Positions 1-7,910 are shown, counted from the stretch's first letter. The stretch: 51,152 nt of DNA from CAJJDF01 sp965655625 (GCA_965655625.1 CBFHHA010000015.1:1-51152), one strand, 5' to 3'. A program made the numbers and translations. The notes: generated by a model from the sequence alone, not told the origin.

Positions 1-660
1 CGTTTTATTTACGCATTGGTAAATCCTTCCAGGATAGGTTTCAATGGTTTTGTAATGGTGTGTCGCCATAAAAATCGTAACACCTTCTTGCGAAATATTA
101 ATGAGCAAATCCATTATTTCTCTAGCGGTTTCTGGGTCGAGACTACCTGTTGGTTCATCGGCAATAATCAAATCAGGCTCGTTGAGCAAAGCTCGAGCTA
201 TGGAAACTCTTTGTTGTTCTCCGCCCGAGAGTTGATGAGGGTAGTTGTTGTTTTTTCCAACAATCCCTACCATTTTCAATACTTTTTCAATCTGCTCATC
301 CATCTTCTTTCTTCCTTTCCAATCAGTGGCTTCAAGTACAAACCTCAAGTTTTCATATACAGTTCGGTCATACAATAATTTGAAATCTTGGAATACATTT
401 CCAATTCTTCTTCTCAACATAGGAACATCCTTGGTTCTTAATTTCATCAAATCAAACCCAACAGCAGTTGCATTTCCTCCAGATAATTTGATTTCTCCGT
501 AAATAGCATCCAAAAGTGAACTTTTTCCACTTCCAGTTTTTCCAATTAAGTAAACAAATTCTCCTTTTCTCAATTCAATATCAATCGAGTTCAATACTTC
601 GTGTCCTTCGTAATTGATTTTTCCTTGTTCAATTGATACAACTATTTCTCCTTGTTCCAT
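1..660 (-). CDS. ftsE: Cell-division ABC transporter ATP-binding protein FtsE (C-terminus cut by window edge)
   Basis: ATP-binding subunit that in other bacteria partners the membrane protein FtsX to control peptidoglycan hydrolases at the septum. The gene starts with ATG at 658-660 and runs off the left edge, giving 220 visible residues, nearly the whole protein. Visible motifs: Walker A GKTGSGKS (about residues 40-47), the FtsE-type stretch VFQDFKLL, the ABC signature LSGGEQQRVSIARA, Walker B LIIADEPTGSLD, and the switch histidine in FMATHHY. The QDFKLL stretch after Walker A favours FtsE over a LolD-type transporter. No FtsX is visible, but in this phylum ftsX is often not adjacent. The upstream gap to the rpmA terminator holds nothing else recognisable. 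Confidence 0.9.
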   Translation of the reverse strand, partial: MEQGEIVVSIEQGKINYEGHEVLNSIDIELRKGEFVYLIGKTGSGKSSLLDAIYGEIKLSGGNATAVGFDLMKLRTKDVPMLRRRIGNVFQDFKLLYDRTVYENLRFVLEATDWKGRKKMDEQIEKVLKMVGIVGKNNNYPHQLSGGEQQRVSIARALLNEPDLIIADEPTGSLDPETAREIMDLLINISQEGVTIFMATHHYKTIETYPGRIYQCVNKT

Positions 661-810
661 AATCCAAAGATAAGGTTTATTGTGTGATTATTAAATGCAA
701 TGGGTTACAAATTATTTATCCATTTTCGTCTGGTCTTTTATCACTAAAAACAGAGACTTTCGCTTAAGTTTTTTGTCATATTTCTATTCCAATCTCACTG
801 CTAAAATATG

Positions 811-849
811 AAACAAAAAAAACACCTCAATACGAAGAATGAGGTGTTT
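811..849 (-). terminator. Rho-independent terminator of rplU-rpmA
   Basis: Just past the rpmA stop, a 10-bp perfect stem (840-849 with 819-828; AAACACCTCA in the transcript) closes a loop of about 11 nt. It is followed on the minus strand by a run of T (811-820). This is a textbook intrinsic terminator for the ribosomal protein operon. Confidence 0.9.
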
Positions 850-870
850 CAATATGGTTTTAAGAGAAAA

Positions 871-1131
871 TTAGTTCTCGAAAGGAACCACAGATACAAA
901 GGATCTGTTATTTTTCTTTTTAGTAAATGTTACGATACCATCAGCTTTAGCAAACAAAGTATGGTCTTTTCCCATCCCTACGTTTGTAGAAGGATGATGT
1001 TTTGTACCTCTCTGACGAATGATGATGTTACCAGCTATACAAGCCTGACCACCAAAGATTTTTACACCTAATCGTTTCGATTCTGATTCACGTCCGTTAT
1101 TCGAACTACCTGCACCTTTTTTATGAGCCAT
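871..1131 (-). CDS. rpmA: 50S ribosomal protein L27
   Basis: Large-subunit ribosomal protein located near the peptidyl-transferase centre. It has 86 residues, the usual length, and opens with the conserved N-terminus MAHKKGAGSSNNGRES followed by KRLGVKIFGGQ and GNIIIRQRGTKHHPS. It has no Firmicutes-type N-terminal extension. It lies 12 bp downstream of rplU in the conserved rplU-rpmA order and shares its promoter; an intrinsic terminator follows immediately. Confidence 0.98.
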   Translation of the reverse strand: MAHKKGAGSSNNGRESESKRLGVKIFGGQACIAGNIIIRQRGTKHHPSTNVGMGKDHTLFAKADGIVTFTKKKNNRSFVSVVPFEN

Positions 1132-1143
1132 GTCTTATAATTT

Positions 1144-1452
1144 TTATGAAATTCCTGTTACAGTCAGTTTCGTAAGATACTGTCTGTGTCCTTTCTTTAG
1201 TTTATATCCTTTTCTTCTTTTCTTTTTAAAGATGATTACTTTATCACCTTTCAGATGTTCTTCGACTTTCGCCTTTACTGAAGCACCTTCTATAACCGGG
1301 GCGCCAAGCTTTACTTTACCGTTGTCATCGATCATCAAAACTTTGTCGAAAGTAACTGAGCTACCTTCTTCGTCTTGCAATCTATGAACGTAAAGAGTTT
1401 GGTCTTTCACAACTTTGAATTGTTGCCCTGCTATCTCTACAATTGCGTACAT
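1144..1452 (-). CDS. rplU: 50S ribosomal protein L21
   Basis: Large-subunit ribosomal protein that binds 23S rRNA. It has 102 residues, the family length, beginning MYAIVEIAGQQFKV and carrying the basic C-terminal region FKKKRRKGYKLKKGHRQ. It is first gene of the rplU-rpmA pair. A near-perfect Bacteroidota promoter lies just upstream (1482-1512). Confidence 0.98.
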   Translation of the reverse strand: MYAIVEIAGQQFKVVKDQTLYVHRLQDEEGSSVTFDKVLMIDDNGKVKLGAPVIEGASVKAKVEEHLKGDKVIIFKKKRRKGYKLKKGHRQYLTKLTVTGIS

Positions 1453-1481
1453 AATTAGTTAATTTTTTATTATTCGAACTG

Positions 1482-1512
1482 CAAAAATAGAAAATCATTT
1501 TTGTTTATCCAA
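1482..1512 (-). promoter_or_regulatory. Bacteroidota-type promoter of rplU-rpmA
   Basis: Read on the minus strand, a -33 TTG (1510-1512) is followed after exactly 20 bp by TATTTTTG (1482-1489), a full match to the TAnnTTTG -7 consensus of the primary Bacteroidota sigma factor. Transcription would start near 1475, about 25 nt before the rplU ATG. Confidence 0.8.
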
Positions 1513-1579
1513 TCATTTGTAGTTTTTATTTGAAAAAACGATTTTTTTGTGATTACCCGCTCTTATTACCTGAGTCAAA

Positions 1580-1619
1580 AAGAAAAAAAGGAAGCTTGAA
1601 ATAAATCAACTTCCCTTTT
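1580..1619 (-). terminator. Intrinsic terminator after the nitroreductase gene
   Basis: On the minus strand, 20 bp past the stop at 1641, a stem formed by GGGAAGTTGA and TCAAGCTTCC (one bulge) is followed by a T-rich tract (1580-1589). It closes the AraC-pirin-nitroreductase unit. Confidence 0.7.
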
Positions 1620-1640
1620 GTTTGTGAGCCTATTTAAGGG

Positions 1641-2270
1641 TTACAAAGTGAAATATAAATCTTTCGTTGATTTTCTAACTTTTTTCCCAAATTGGGAACC
1701 ATCTTCTTCGTGACGGTAACCTACTGCTAAAAGTACGCAAGCATCTAGTCCTTTTTCCTTTAAACCTAGTAATTCAGAAACTTTGTCGCTTTCAAAACCT
1801 TCCATTGGTGTTGCATCAATTTTTAATTCAGAACAAGCGATAAGTGCAGAAGAAAGGGCAAGATAAGTTTGTTTTGCTGTCCAATTTGACATATCTGTTC
1901 CTTTTTTTTCGCTTACTTTTTCTTGAATAAAAGTGGTGTAGCCCTCTAGATTTGAATATTCGATGTTGTTGATTTCCCCTTTCAATCGCATCATAGATTC
2001 CACATCTTCGTTGGTTACCTCCAGGTGATTGGCAAAAACAAATAGGTGAGAGGCATCAGTGATTTGGGTTTGTCCCCAAGCCAGTGGTTTCAAATTCTCA
2101 CGTATTTCTTTGTTTTCTATATGGATGATTTTGAATGGCTGAAGTCCATAAGAAGTAGCTGTAAGTCTTACAGATTCTATTATGTTGTCAATGTCCTCTT
2201 TGGCTACCTTCTTCTCGGTATCGAATTTTTTTGTGGCATATCGCCAATTTAATTGGTTAATTAATTCCAT
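1641..2270 (-). CDS. NAD(P)H-dependent nitroreductase family protein (NfsB/YfkO-like)
   Basis: FMN-dependent oxidoreductase of the nitroreductase fold, expected to reduce quinones, nitroaromatics or similar electrophiles with NAD(P)H in the cytoplasm. It has 209 residues, the usual length. The N-terminus INQLNWRYATKKFD matches the FMN-phosphate-binding RxxTKKF segment of the family, with LTATSYGLQPFKI (the S-x-x-LQP segment) and the C-terminal ACVLLAVGYRHEED. It lies 26 bp after the pirin gene and so is probably cotranscribed with it and with the AraC regulator. The physiological substrate cannot be read from sequence. Confidence 0.88.
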   Translation of the reverse strand: MELINQLNWRYATKKFDTEKKVAKEDIDNIIESVRLTATSYGLQPFKIIHIENKEIRENLKPLAWGQTQITDASHLFVFANHLEVTNEDVESMMRLKGEINNIEYSNLEGYTTFIQEKVSEKKGTDMSNWTAKQTYLALSSALIACSELKIDATPMEGFESDKVSELLGLKEKGLDACVLLAVGYRHEEDGSQFGKKVRKSTKDLYFTL

Positions 2271-2296
2271 GTTATTTTTATTATTGTTTAAATTAG

Positions 2297-3172
2297 TTAG
2301 GCACTCATTGGTATTTCCATAAGCAAAACTCTCGCATCTGTTTTGGCCATAAGCGATAGCTCTTTTGTTTCCCAGATTCCCATTCCATCTCTTCTCGATA
2401 GAGTGGTTCCTTCAATTTCTATTTCCCCATCCAATACAAAAACGTAAACACCGTTATCTTCTTTGTTCAAGGAGTAAGTATCAGAACTTCCTTTCTTAAA
2501 TTTCCCTAGGCTAAACCAAGCATCTTGGTTTATCATGACTCCTTGGTCTTTTTCAAGTGGCGAAACTACTTGGTAAAATTTATTCTCTTTCTCAAGTTCT
2601 TTTATTGAAATTTGGTCGTAACGAGGTGCCATGTTTTTCTTTTTTGGGAATACCCAGATTTGAAGAAATTTCACTTCTTTGTCCTTGTTCTTGTTGTATT
2701 CAGAGTGAGTAATTCCGGTTCCGGCACTCATAATTTGAACATCACCTTGTTTTATTATGGCTTTGTTTCCCATGCTATCTTTATGCTCCAAATCTCCTTC
2801 GAGCGGAATAGATATAATTTCCATGTTATCGTGAGGATGTGTGCCAAAGCCCATTCCTTCTTTTACTTGGTCATCGTTTAGCACCCTTAATACGCCAAAG
2901 TTCATTCTTTCGGGATTGTAGTAGTTGGCAAAACTAAAAGTGTGTCGGGAATTTAGCCATCCGTGATTTGCCAATCCTCTTGTTTCTGATTTATGAATTA
3001 CTGTTTTCATGGTTTTGTTTTCTTTATTAGGTAAATGATTGAATCCAACTTGATCCATTAATCGATCATAGGTGGAAGTTGATTGCGATTTCGCTGATTT
3101 CAATAAAGAAGGAGTAAGCGCTCCAGCAACACTAGTGATAAGTGCTTTTTTTAAAAATTCCTTTCTTTCCAT
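2297..3172 (-). CDS. Pirin family protein with N-terminal leader
   Basis: Bicupin pirin-family protein of the YhhW type; family members bind a metal ion and some have quercetin 2,3-dioxygenase activity. The core starts at residue 55 (MKTVIHKSETRG). It contains the metal-site segments FGTHPHDNMEII (His-x-His) and AGTGITHSEYNKN (His, Glu). The first 54 residues form an extra leader with RKEFLKKALITSVAGAL, which resembles a degenerate Tat or Sec signal but has only one arginine in the twin-arginine position. An ATG at 3010 could produce the plain cytoplasmic form. It sits between an AraC regulator and a nitroreductase, consistent with a quinone or redox-stress response. Confidence 0.88.
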   Translation of the reverse strand: MERKEFLKKALITSVAGALTPSLLKSAKSQSTSTYDRLMDQVGFNHLPNKENKTMKTVIHKSETRGLANHGWLNSRHTFSFANYYNPERMNFGVLRVLNDDQVKEGMGFGTHPHDNMEIISIPLEGDLEHKDSMGNKAIIKQGDVQIMSAGTGITHSEYNKNKDKEVKFLQIWVFPKKKNMAPRYDQISIKELEKENKFYQVVSPLEKDQGVMINQDAWFSLGKFKKGSSDTYSLNKEDNGVYVFVLDGEIEIEGTTLSRRDGMGIWETKELSLMAKTDARVLLMEIPMSA

Positions 3173-3248
3173 ATTTCTTTGTATTTATTGAACAATACAA
3201 AGGTGGGCCAAAAGGAACGAGAAAGGAATATGAGATTTCGACCGAAAC

Positions 3249-4130
3249 TTATGAAAATCCGATATGTTCATTTTTTTTGAAAATCGAAGGTGAAAAACCA
3301 GTCTTTTTTTTGAAAAAAGCACTAAAATTTGAAGGTTCTGTAAACCCCAATTCGTACCCAATTTCTTTATTCGATAGAGTTGAAAAGAAGAGCAATCGCT
3401 TGGCTTCAATGATAATTCTTGATTGAATGTACTCTTTGGTTGTTTTTCCAATTTTTGATTTGATTACCCGATTTAAGTAGTCGGAAGACAAATTCATTTT
3501 TTCAGCATAGAATGAGGTAGAATGTTCCTTTTTGTAGTGTTTGTCTACAAATTGTTTGAATTCAATAATAATTCGATGGTTTGATTCTTCAATTTGAAAA
3601 TTTGAGATCTCCAAAGAGCAACTGTTGTTGCAGGCAATAAGAAGTAATTTAAGAAAAGAACCAATAGACAATTCCTTCATTTCAGAATCACTGTTGTGCA
3701 AGGAATATATTTCATTAGTAAAAGATACTATTTTTTCGAAATCCTGAGTATCAGGTTCCAATGGGGGCGTTTCCCCGTAATTTTGGAATAAGTTTAAGTT
3801 ATCGATAAATGAAAGTTGGATGGAGTTTTCTATCAAAAACTGAGAAGAAAAAACCATTGAAAAACCGATAGATTTTCTTTCCTCCATCACTTGGTGAACT
3901 TGACCGGGAGAGACAAAGAAAACTTGATTACTTCCCAATTCGTAGGAGTGAAAATCAATTTTATGAACACCTTTGGCTTGTTTTACAATAAGTACCGTGT
4001 AAAAATCATGGCGGTGAGGCTCGTCCACAACTCCTTTTCTTTTTTCAAAGATATCTTCCATTCTTGAGATTCCGAAAGACACATTGTTTTCAGAAGAATC
4101 TACTTTCTGGTATGTTTTTACTGAATCCAA
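3249..4130 (-). CDS. AraC-family transcriptional regulator
   Basis: DNA-binding activator, 293 residues. The N-terminal part is a cupin-like sensor (HRHDFYTVLIVKQAKGVHKIDF, then SPGQVHQV). The C-terminal 100 residues carry the two helix-turn-helix motifs of the family: FYAEKMNLSSDYLNRVIKSK, and NKEIGYELGFTEPSNFSAFF, which ends FKKKTGFSPSIFKK. The reading frame opens with TTG at 4128-4130; the first in-frame ATG is at 4061, which would remove part of the sensor domain, so the TTG is preferred. A TAACTTCG element, one mismatch from the -7 consensus, lies upstream. It is probably the local regulator of the pirin and nitroreductase genes that follow. Confidence 0.88.
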   Translation of the reverse strand: MDSVKTYQKVDSSENNVSFGISRMEDIFEKRKGVVDEPHRHDFYTVLIVKQAKGVHKIDFHSYELGSNQVFFVSPGQVHQVMEERKSIGFSMVFSSQFLIENSIQLSFIDNLNLFQNYGETPPLEPDTQDFEKIVSFTNEIYSLHNSDSEMKELSIGSFLKLLLIACNNSCSLEISNFQIEESNHRIIIEFKQFVDKHYKKEHSTSFYAEKMNLSSDYLNRVIKSKIGKTTKEYIQSRIIIEAKRLLFFSTLSNKEIGYELGFTEPSNFSAFFKKKTGFSPSIFKKNEHIGFS

Positions 4131-4196
4131 TTATCGAGCATTATGAGATGACGAAGTTACACTAAATGAATTTTAATAAAGAATTAGACACAAAAA

Positions 4197-4222
4197 GAAA
4201 AAAGCACGTTAATACGTACTTA
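4197..4222 (-). terminator. Intrinsic terminator after the small basic protein gene
   Basis: The minus strand just after the TAA at 4220-4222 reads AAGTACGT-ATTA-ACGTGCTT followed by TTTTTT. This is an 8-bp stem with one G-U pair and a tetraloop, overlapping the stop codon. It separates this unit from the AraC gene and supports the reality of the short gene before it. Confidence 0.75.
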
Positions 4223-4315
4223 TTTCTTTTTTGCTTTTTTTTCAGCACGTTTTTCTTTCAGCGATTTTGTCGCCTCTTTTTTAACTGCTTTTTTAGCATC
4301 TTGTCCTTTTCCCAT
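4220..4315 (-). CDS. Small highly basic protein (31 aa)
   Basis: A 31-residue ORF too short for ordinary gene callers: it begins MGKGQDAKKAVKKE and ends in a lysine run. Fifteen residues are lysine or arginine, and the rest are mostly Ala and Glu, so it should be a charged helix able to bind nucleic acid or ribosomes. I believe similar short MxKGQ-KK proteins occur in many bacteria, but I assign no function. Its support is the uninterrupted codon pattern, the terminator that overlaps its stop codon, and its position 41 bp downstream of another minus-strand gene. It is not the 30S protein THX, which has a different motif. Confidence 0.7.
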   Translation of the reverse strand: MGKGQDAKKAVKKEATKSLKEKRAEKKAKKK

Positions 4316-4356
4316 ATTGGAGTTATTAATTTAGGACAAGATAGCGATTGGATTGA

Positions 4357-4545
4357 TTAGTTGTTACTTTTTGGCTGACTATATTTTTTACCAAAAAAGA
4401 AAAGAGGTAAAAAACCAAAATTCAGTAACAAAAAGCCCGAGAAAATTACAATTCCAGCGTAAGGCCAATGAAATAGTTTAAACATAATTCCTGTACTAAT
4501 TGCAAATGAGGATAAAAATCCAAGTAGATTAAGTGACTTTTTCAT
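4357..4545 (-). CDS. Small GldL-like membrane protein (62 aa)
   Basis: Sixty-two residues with two predicted transmembrane helices (about 5-24 and 28-50) and a short basic tail. The stretch FKLFHWPYAGIVIFSGFLLL resembles the first helices of GldL-type proteins, where a FKxxHWPxA motif precedes a long membrane segment. It lacks the cytoplasmic part of true GldL (over 200 residues), so it is at most a relative or a stand-alone helix pair of unknown function. It is divergent from truA and probably cotranscribed with the 31-residue basic protein downstream. Confidence 0.6.
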   Translation of the reverse strand: MKKSLNLLGFLSSFAISTGIMFKLFHWPYAGIVIFSGFLLLNFGFLPLFFFGKKYSQPKSNN

Positions 4546-4611
4546 ACTAATTGTTTTAAGTTGATTTGCCTATATAATGCAAGGAGTAAAAAAAGTAACA
4601 GAATTGTTTTC

Positions 4612-4643
4612 TTTTGAACTACTCAAATCAATTCCTATCTTTA
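4612..4643 (+). promoter_or_regulatory. Probable truA promoter
   Basis: TTTG at 4612-4615 and TATCTTTA at 4636-4643 (one mismatch to TAnnTTTG) are spaced by 20 bp and end 17 bp before the ATG at 4661. This placement argues that truA starts at 4661 and not at the upstream in-frame ATG at 4577. Confidence 0.65.
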
Positions 4644-4660
4644 CCCGCTCAAACAAACTC

Positions 4661-5434
4661 ATGCCCAGATATTTTATCAAACTAGCGTATAATGGAGCCA
4701 AATTTCACGGATGGCAAATTCAGGATAATGCTGTTACTGTGCAAGGAGAACTGAACAAAGGTTTAAGTTTGTTGTTGGGGGAAGAAATCAAAACGACCGG
4801 TTGTGGTAGAACAGATACGGGGGTTAATGCTTCTGAGTTTTTTGCCCATTTTGATGCAGAGGAATTAATTGAGAACTTAGTTTACAAACTAAATAGCTTG
4901 TTGCCCAACTCCATTGTAATTGGTTCAATTACGGAAGTAGCACTAGAATCTCACGCTCGATTCGATGCCAAATCCAGAACTTACCATTATTTTTTCCATA
5001 ATCAAGCAAATCCTTTTTTGGGTAAATTTTCCTATTACATTCCACGAAAGTTGGATATCGAAAAAATGAATGAAGCATGTCAATTATTGCTCGATACGAT
5101 TGATTTCACCTCTTTTAGTAAGATTCATACCGAAACTTTTACCAATAATTGCCATGTAAGCTTTGCAGAAATTACTCAAATTGAAACAGGAAGGTTTCGT
5201 TTTGAAATAACTGCGGATAGATTTCTTAGAAATATGGTGAGAGCCATTATGGGAACATTGTTACAAGTAGGGAAAGGGAAAATAAATCTTTATCAATTTC
5301 AAGAAATAATAGATTCTAAGGAAAGACAAAATGCAGGAAAATCTGTAGAGGGTGAAGCACTTTTTTTGGCAAAAGTGGAGTATGAGTATATCCCATCCCC
5401 ACCTTCCCAAAGTGAAGGAGAATTCTCGGAATAA
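4661..5434 (+). CDS. truA: tRNA pseudouridine synthase A
   Basis: Converts uridines 38-40 of the tRNA anticodon arm to pseudouridine. From the ATG at 4661 the protein has 257 residues, the usual size, beginning MPRYFIKLAYNGAKFHGWQ. The catalytic aspartate lies in GCGRTDTGVNA, with the family segments SHARFDAKSRTYHY and DRFLRNMVRAIMGTLLQVG also present. Starting at 4577 would add 28 residues that no family member needs and would place the start upstream of the promoter. It stands alone, divergent from small membrane protein genes. Confidence 0.95.
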   Translation: MPRYFIKLAYNGAKFHGWQIQDNAVTVQGELNKGLSLLLGEEIKTTGCGRTDTGVNASEFFAHFDAEELIENLVYKLNSLLPNSIVIGSITEVALESHARFDAKSRTYHYFFHNQANPFLGKFSYYIPRKLDIEKMNEACQLLLDTIDFTSFSKIHTETFTNNCHVSFAEITQIETGRFRFEITADRFLRNMVRAIMGTLLQVGKGKINLYQFQEIIDSKERQNAGKSVEGEALFLAKVEYEYIPSPPSQSEGEFSE

Positions 5435-5574
5435 ACTATTCAATTTCAAAGACTTTTTATAAGATTCCTTCTAAAATGGAAGAATTTTCAATTATTCTAA
5501 AACCAGTAACTAGCAACTAATTTACCTGCAACCAGAAAACCGTTAATAACTTTTAAAAAATCGAAATCGAAATC

Positions 5575-5606
5575 TTTGTCCACTATTCAAAACGAAGTTA
5601 CTTTTG
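5575..5606 (+). promoter_or_regulatory. Promoter of the split transketolase operon
   Basis: TTTG (5575-5578), a 20-bp spacer and TACTTTTG (5599-5606) match the Bacteroidota -33/-7 consensus perfectly. The element ends 16 bp before the ATG of the transketolase N-terminal subunit at 5623. Confidence 0.85.
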
Positions 5607-5622
5607 ACAAAACATCAACACA

Positions 5623-6471
5623 ATGGCAGATATTACTCAATTGAAATCAATTTCTTCGCAAGTAAGAAGAGACATCGTACGCATGGTTCACGCAAATAAT
5701 TCGGGGCATCCAGGAGGATCTCTTGGTTGCGTAGAATATTTTGTTGCTCTGTATTTCGAAGTTATGAATCACAAGGCTAGTGATTTTGATATGGACGGAT
5801 TTGACGAAGATTTATTTTTTCTTTCGAATGGTCACATATCGCCAGTTTGGTACAGTGTTTTGGCTCATTCAGGGTATTTCGAAAAATCCGAATTAGCCAC
5901 TTTTAGAAAACTAAACTCAAGACTTCAAGGTCATCCAGCAACCGAAGAAGGATTAGAAGGAATAAGAATTGCATCTGGTTCGCTGGGGCAGGGACTATCT
6001 GTAGGAATTGGTTCTGCTATGACCAAAAAACTAAATGGAGAAGATAGTATCGTTTATACACTTCACGGAGATGGAGAGTTACAAGAAGGTCAGATATGGG
6101 AAGCAGCCATGTATGCAGCAGCCAATAAAGTGGATAACTTAATTGCAACTGTGGATTACAATGGTCGTCAAATTGACGGAGATGTAGAAGATGTTCTTTC
6201 TCTTGGCGATTTAGAAGCTAAGTGGAAAGCTTTTGGTTGGGAAGTGATTACCGAAGACAATGGGAATGATTTAGAGGCAGTAATCAATGTATTAAACAAA
6301 GCCAAGACGTTGACAGGGAATAACAAGCCCGTAATGATCCTACTGAGAACGGAAATGGGACAAGGCGTTGATTACATGATGGGAACACACAAATGGCACG
6401 GTTCTGCTCCAAACGATGAGCAATTAACCAATGCCCTCGCTCAGTTGGAAGAGACTTTAGGGGATTATTAA
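5623..6471 (+). CDS. Transketolase, N-terminal (thiamine pyrophosphate-binding) subunit
   Basis: First half of a two-gene transketolase, which transfers two-carbon ketol units in the pentose phosphate pathway. It has 282 residues containing only the PP domain: substrate/cofactor histidines in NNSGHPGGSLG and LQGHPA, and the thiamine diphosphate/Mg motif GDGELQEGQ...DYNGRQ. It ends naturally at ETLGDY with a stop, so this is a genuine split and not a frameshift. The C-terminal half is 1.4 kb downstream in the same direction, after an intervening VWA gene with short gaps (33 and 23 bp). The three genes probably form one operon from the strong promoter upstream. Confidence 0.95.
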   Translation: MADITQLKSISSQVRRDIVRMVHANNSGHPGGSLGCVEYFVALYFEVMNHKASDFDMDGFDEDLFFLSNGHISPVWYSVLAHSGYFEKSELATFRKLNSRLQGHPATEEGLEGIRIASGSLGQGLSVGIGSAMTKKLNGEDSIVYTLHGDGELQEGQIWEAAMYAAANKVDNLIATVDYNGRQIDGDVEDVLSLGDLEAKWKAFGWEVITEDNGNDLEAVINVLNKAKTLTGNNKPVMILLRTEMGQGVDYMMGTHKWHGSAPNDEQLTNALAQLEETLGDY

Positions 6472-6504
6472 CGGCATAACAATTGCATAAATTCTACTAA
6501 AAAC

Positions 6505-7887
6505 ATGTTTATGAAAGTATTTTCAAAAAATCTTTTTGTTTTCTTAGTATTTCTATGCGCTGGATATTCCGTTTTTGCCCAAACTGCCGAAATCACAAGG
6601 ATTTTATTCATTTTTGATGGGTCAAATTCCATGAATGGGCAATGGCAAGAACAAACCAAAATAAAAGTAGCTAAAAAGCTGATGTACGAAACCATGGATG
6701 AGTTATCTAAATTGGATAATATTGAAGTGGGGCTCAGGTTGTACGGACATCAAACCAAATTATACCCTGGCCAGCAGGATTGTAATGATACAAAACTAGA
6801 GGTGCCGTTTGGCAAGGACAATTACGACAAAGTAAAAATGAAGATTAATTCTCTTCAACCAAAAGGAACAACCCCTATTGCAAGATCACTGGAGTATGCG
6901 GCACAAGACTTTCCTAACTGTCAAAACTGTAGAAATGTAATTATTTTAATAACGGATGGAATAGAAGCTTGCGATGAAGATCCTTGTGCGGTAGCAAAAA
7001 TGTTGAGAGAAAAGGGAATTGAAGTTAGACCCTATGTGATAGGAATCGCAATGGACTTAGAATCTCTCAAAGATTTTGAATGCATCGGAAAATCATACGA
7101 TGCTAGTACTGAGGAGTCTTTTCGTGATGTAATGAAAGTGGTGATGAGCGAGGCGCTAAACAACACCACCGTTCAGGTTAATTTATTAAATACAAAAAAA
7201 CAACCCAGAGAAACAGATGTCACTCTGTCTTTTTATGATCAAAAAACAGGCGAACTAAAGTATACTTTTATGCATACTTTAGATAAAAAGAACAGACCTG
7301 ACACGATGTGGATAGATCCTTTGTCCACTTATAGATTGGTCGTACATACTACACCCAAAAGGGAGCAAAGAGATATTCAGTTGAAACCGGGTGAACATAA
7401 TACCATAGAATTAAGTGCGCCCCAAGGTGGATTGGAGTTTAGAATTTTGGGTGCAGGTAATTCTTACACAGATATAAAATGCGTATTGAGAAACACAGAA
7501 ACAGGAGAAACAATCAATGCCCAAAGAATGAATAGTACTGATACGTACATCGTAGGAAAGTATAATGTAGAAATATTATCACTGCCAAGAATCACCATGA
7601 ATAATGTGAAGGTAGAGCAAAGTAAGACCAATACAATCCAAATTCAACAACCAGGGTTAGCCAACGTGAACGTTCCATTTTTTGGAATTGTTTCAGTGTT
7701 TACTATGGAAAAGGGTGAAAGAGTGTGGGTGTGCAATTTGGAAAGAGAAAAACTTAATTATCAACTAGGATTACAACCCGGAGACTACACTGTTGTGTAT
7801 CGTCCTGCAAGAAAAAAATCATCTGCCTACACAGTATCCAAAGAATTCACGGTTACTCCAGGAGCAACAGTTGAAGTAAATTTATAA
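6505..7887 (+). CDS. Secreted von Willebrand factor A domain protein between the transketolase halves
   Basis: 460 residues. A type I signal peptide ends near residue 26 (FLVFLCAGYSVFAQ), so the protein is periplasmic or exported. The VWA domain follows at once, with a complete metal-dependent adhesion site: DGSNS (about residues 38-42), the threonine in KGTTPIA, and ITDGIEACDE. Six or more cysteines in this domain (CND, NCQNC, CDEDPC, ECIG) suggest disulfides. The remaining 240 residues look like beta-rich, Ig-like repeats ending in PGATVEVNL. No T9SS C-terminal domain was recognised. An alternative start is the ATG at 6511. Short gaps put it in the transketolase operon, but the two functions have no obvious link. 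Confidence 0.85.
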   Translation: MFMKVFSKNLFVFLVFLCAGYSVFAQTAEITRILFIFDGSNSMNGQWQEQTKIKVAKKLMYETMDELSKLDNIEVGLRLYGHQTKLYPGQQDCNDTKLEVPFGKDNYDKVKMKINSLQPKGTTPIARSLEYAAQDFPNCQNCRNVIILITDGIEACDEDPCAVAKMLREKGIEVRPYVIGIAMDLESLKDFECIGKSYDASTEESFRDVMKVVMSEALNNTTVQVNLLNTKKQPRETDVTLSFYDQKTGELKYTFMHTLDKKNRPDTMWIDPLSTYRLVVHTTPKREQRDIQLKPGEHNTIELSAPQGGLEFRILGAGNSYTDIKCVLRNTETGETINAQRMNSTDTYIVGKYNVEILSLPRITMNNVKVEQSKTNTIQIQQPGLANVNVPFFGIVSVFTMEKGERVWVCNLEREKLNYQLGLQPGDYTVVYRPARKKSSAYTVSKEFTVTPGATVEVNL

Positions 7888-7910
7888 CTCATCATTTTAA
7901 ATAAAAAACT

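Noticed and set aside
871..1131. Antisense open frames over ribosomal protein and other core genes
   Set aside because: Their codons mirror the true genes on the other strand and carry no recognisable protein features.
4577..4660. Upstream ATG as the truA start
   Set aside because: The extra 28 residues are not family-like, and the promoter lies downstream of this ATG.
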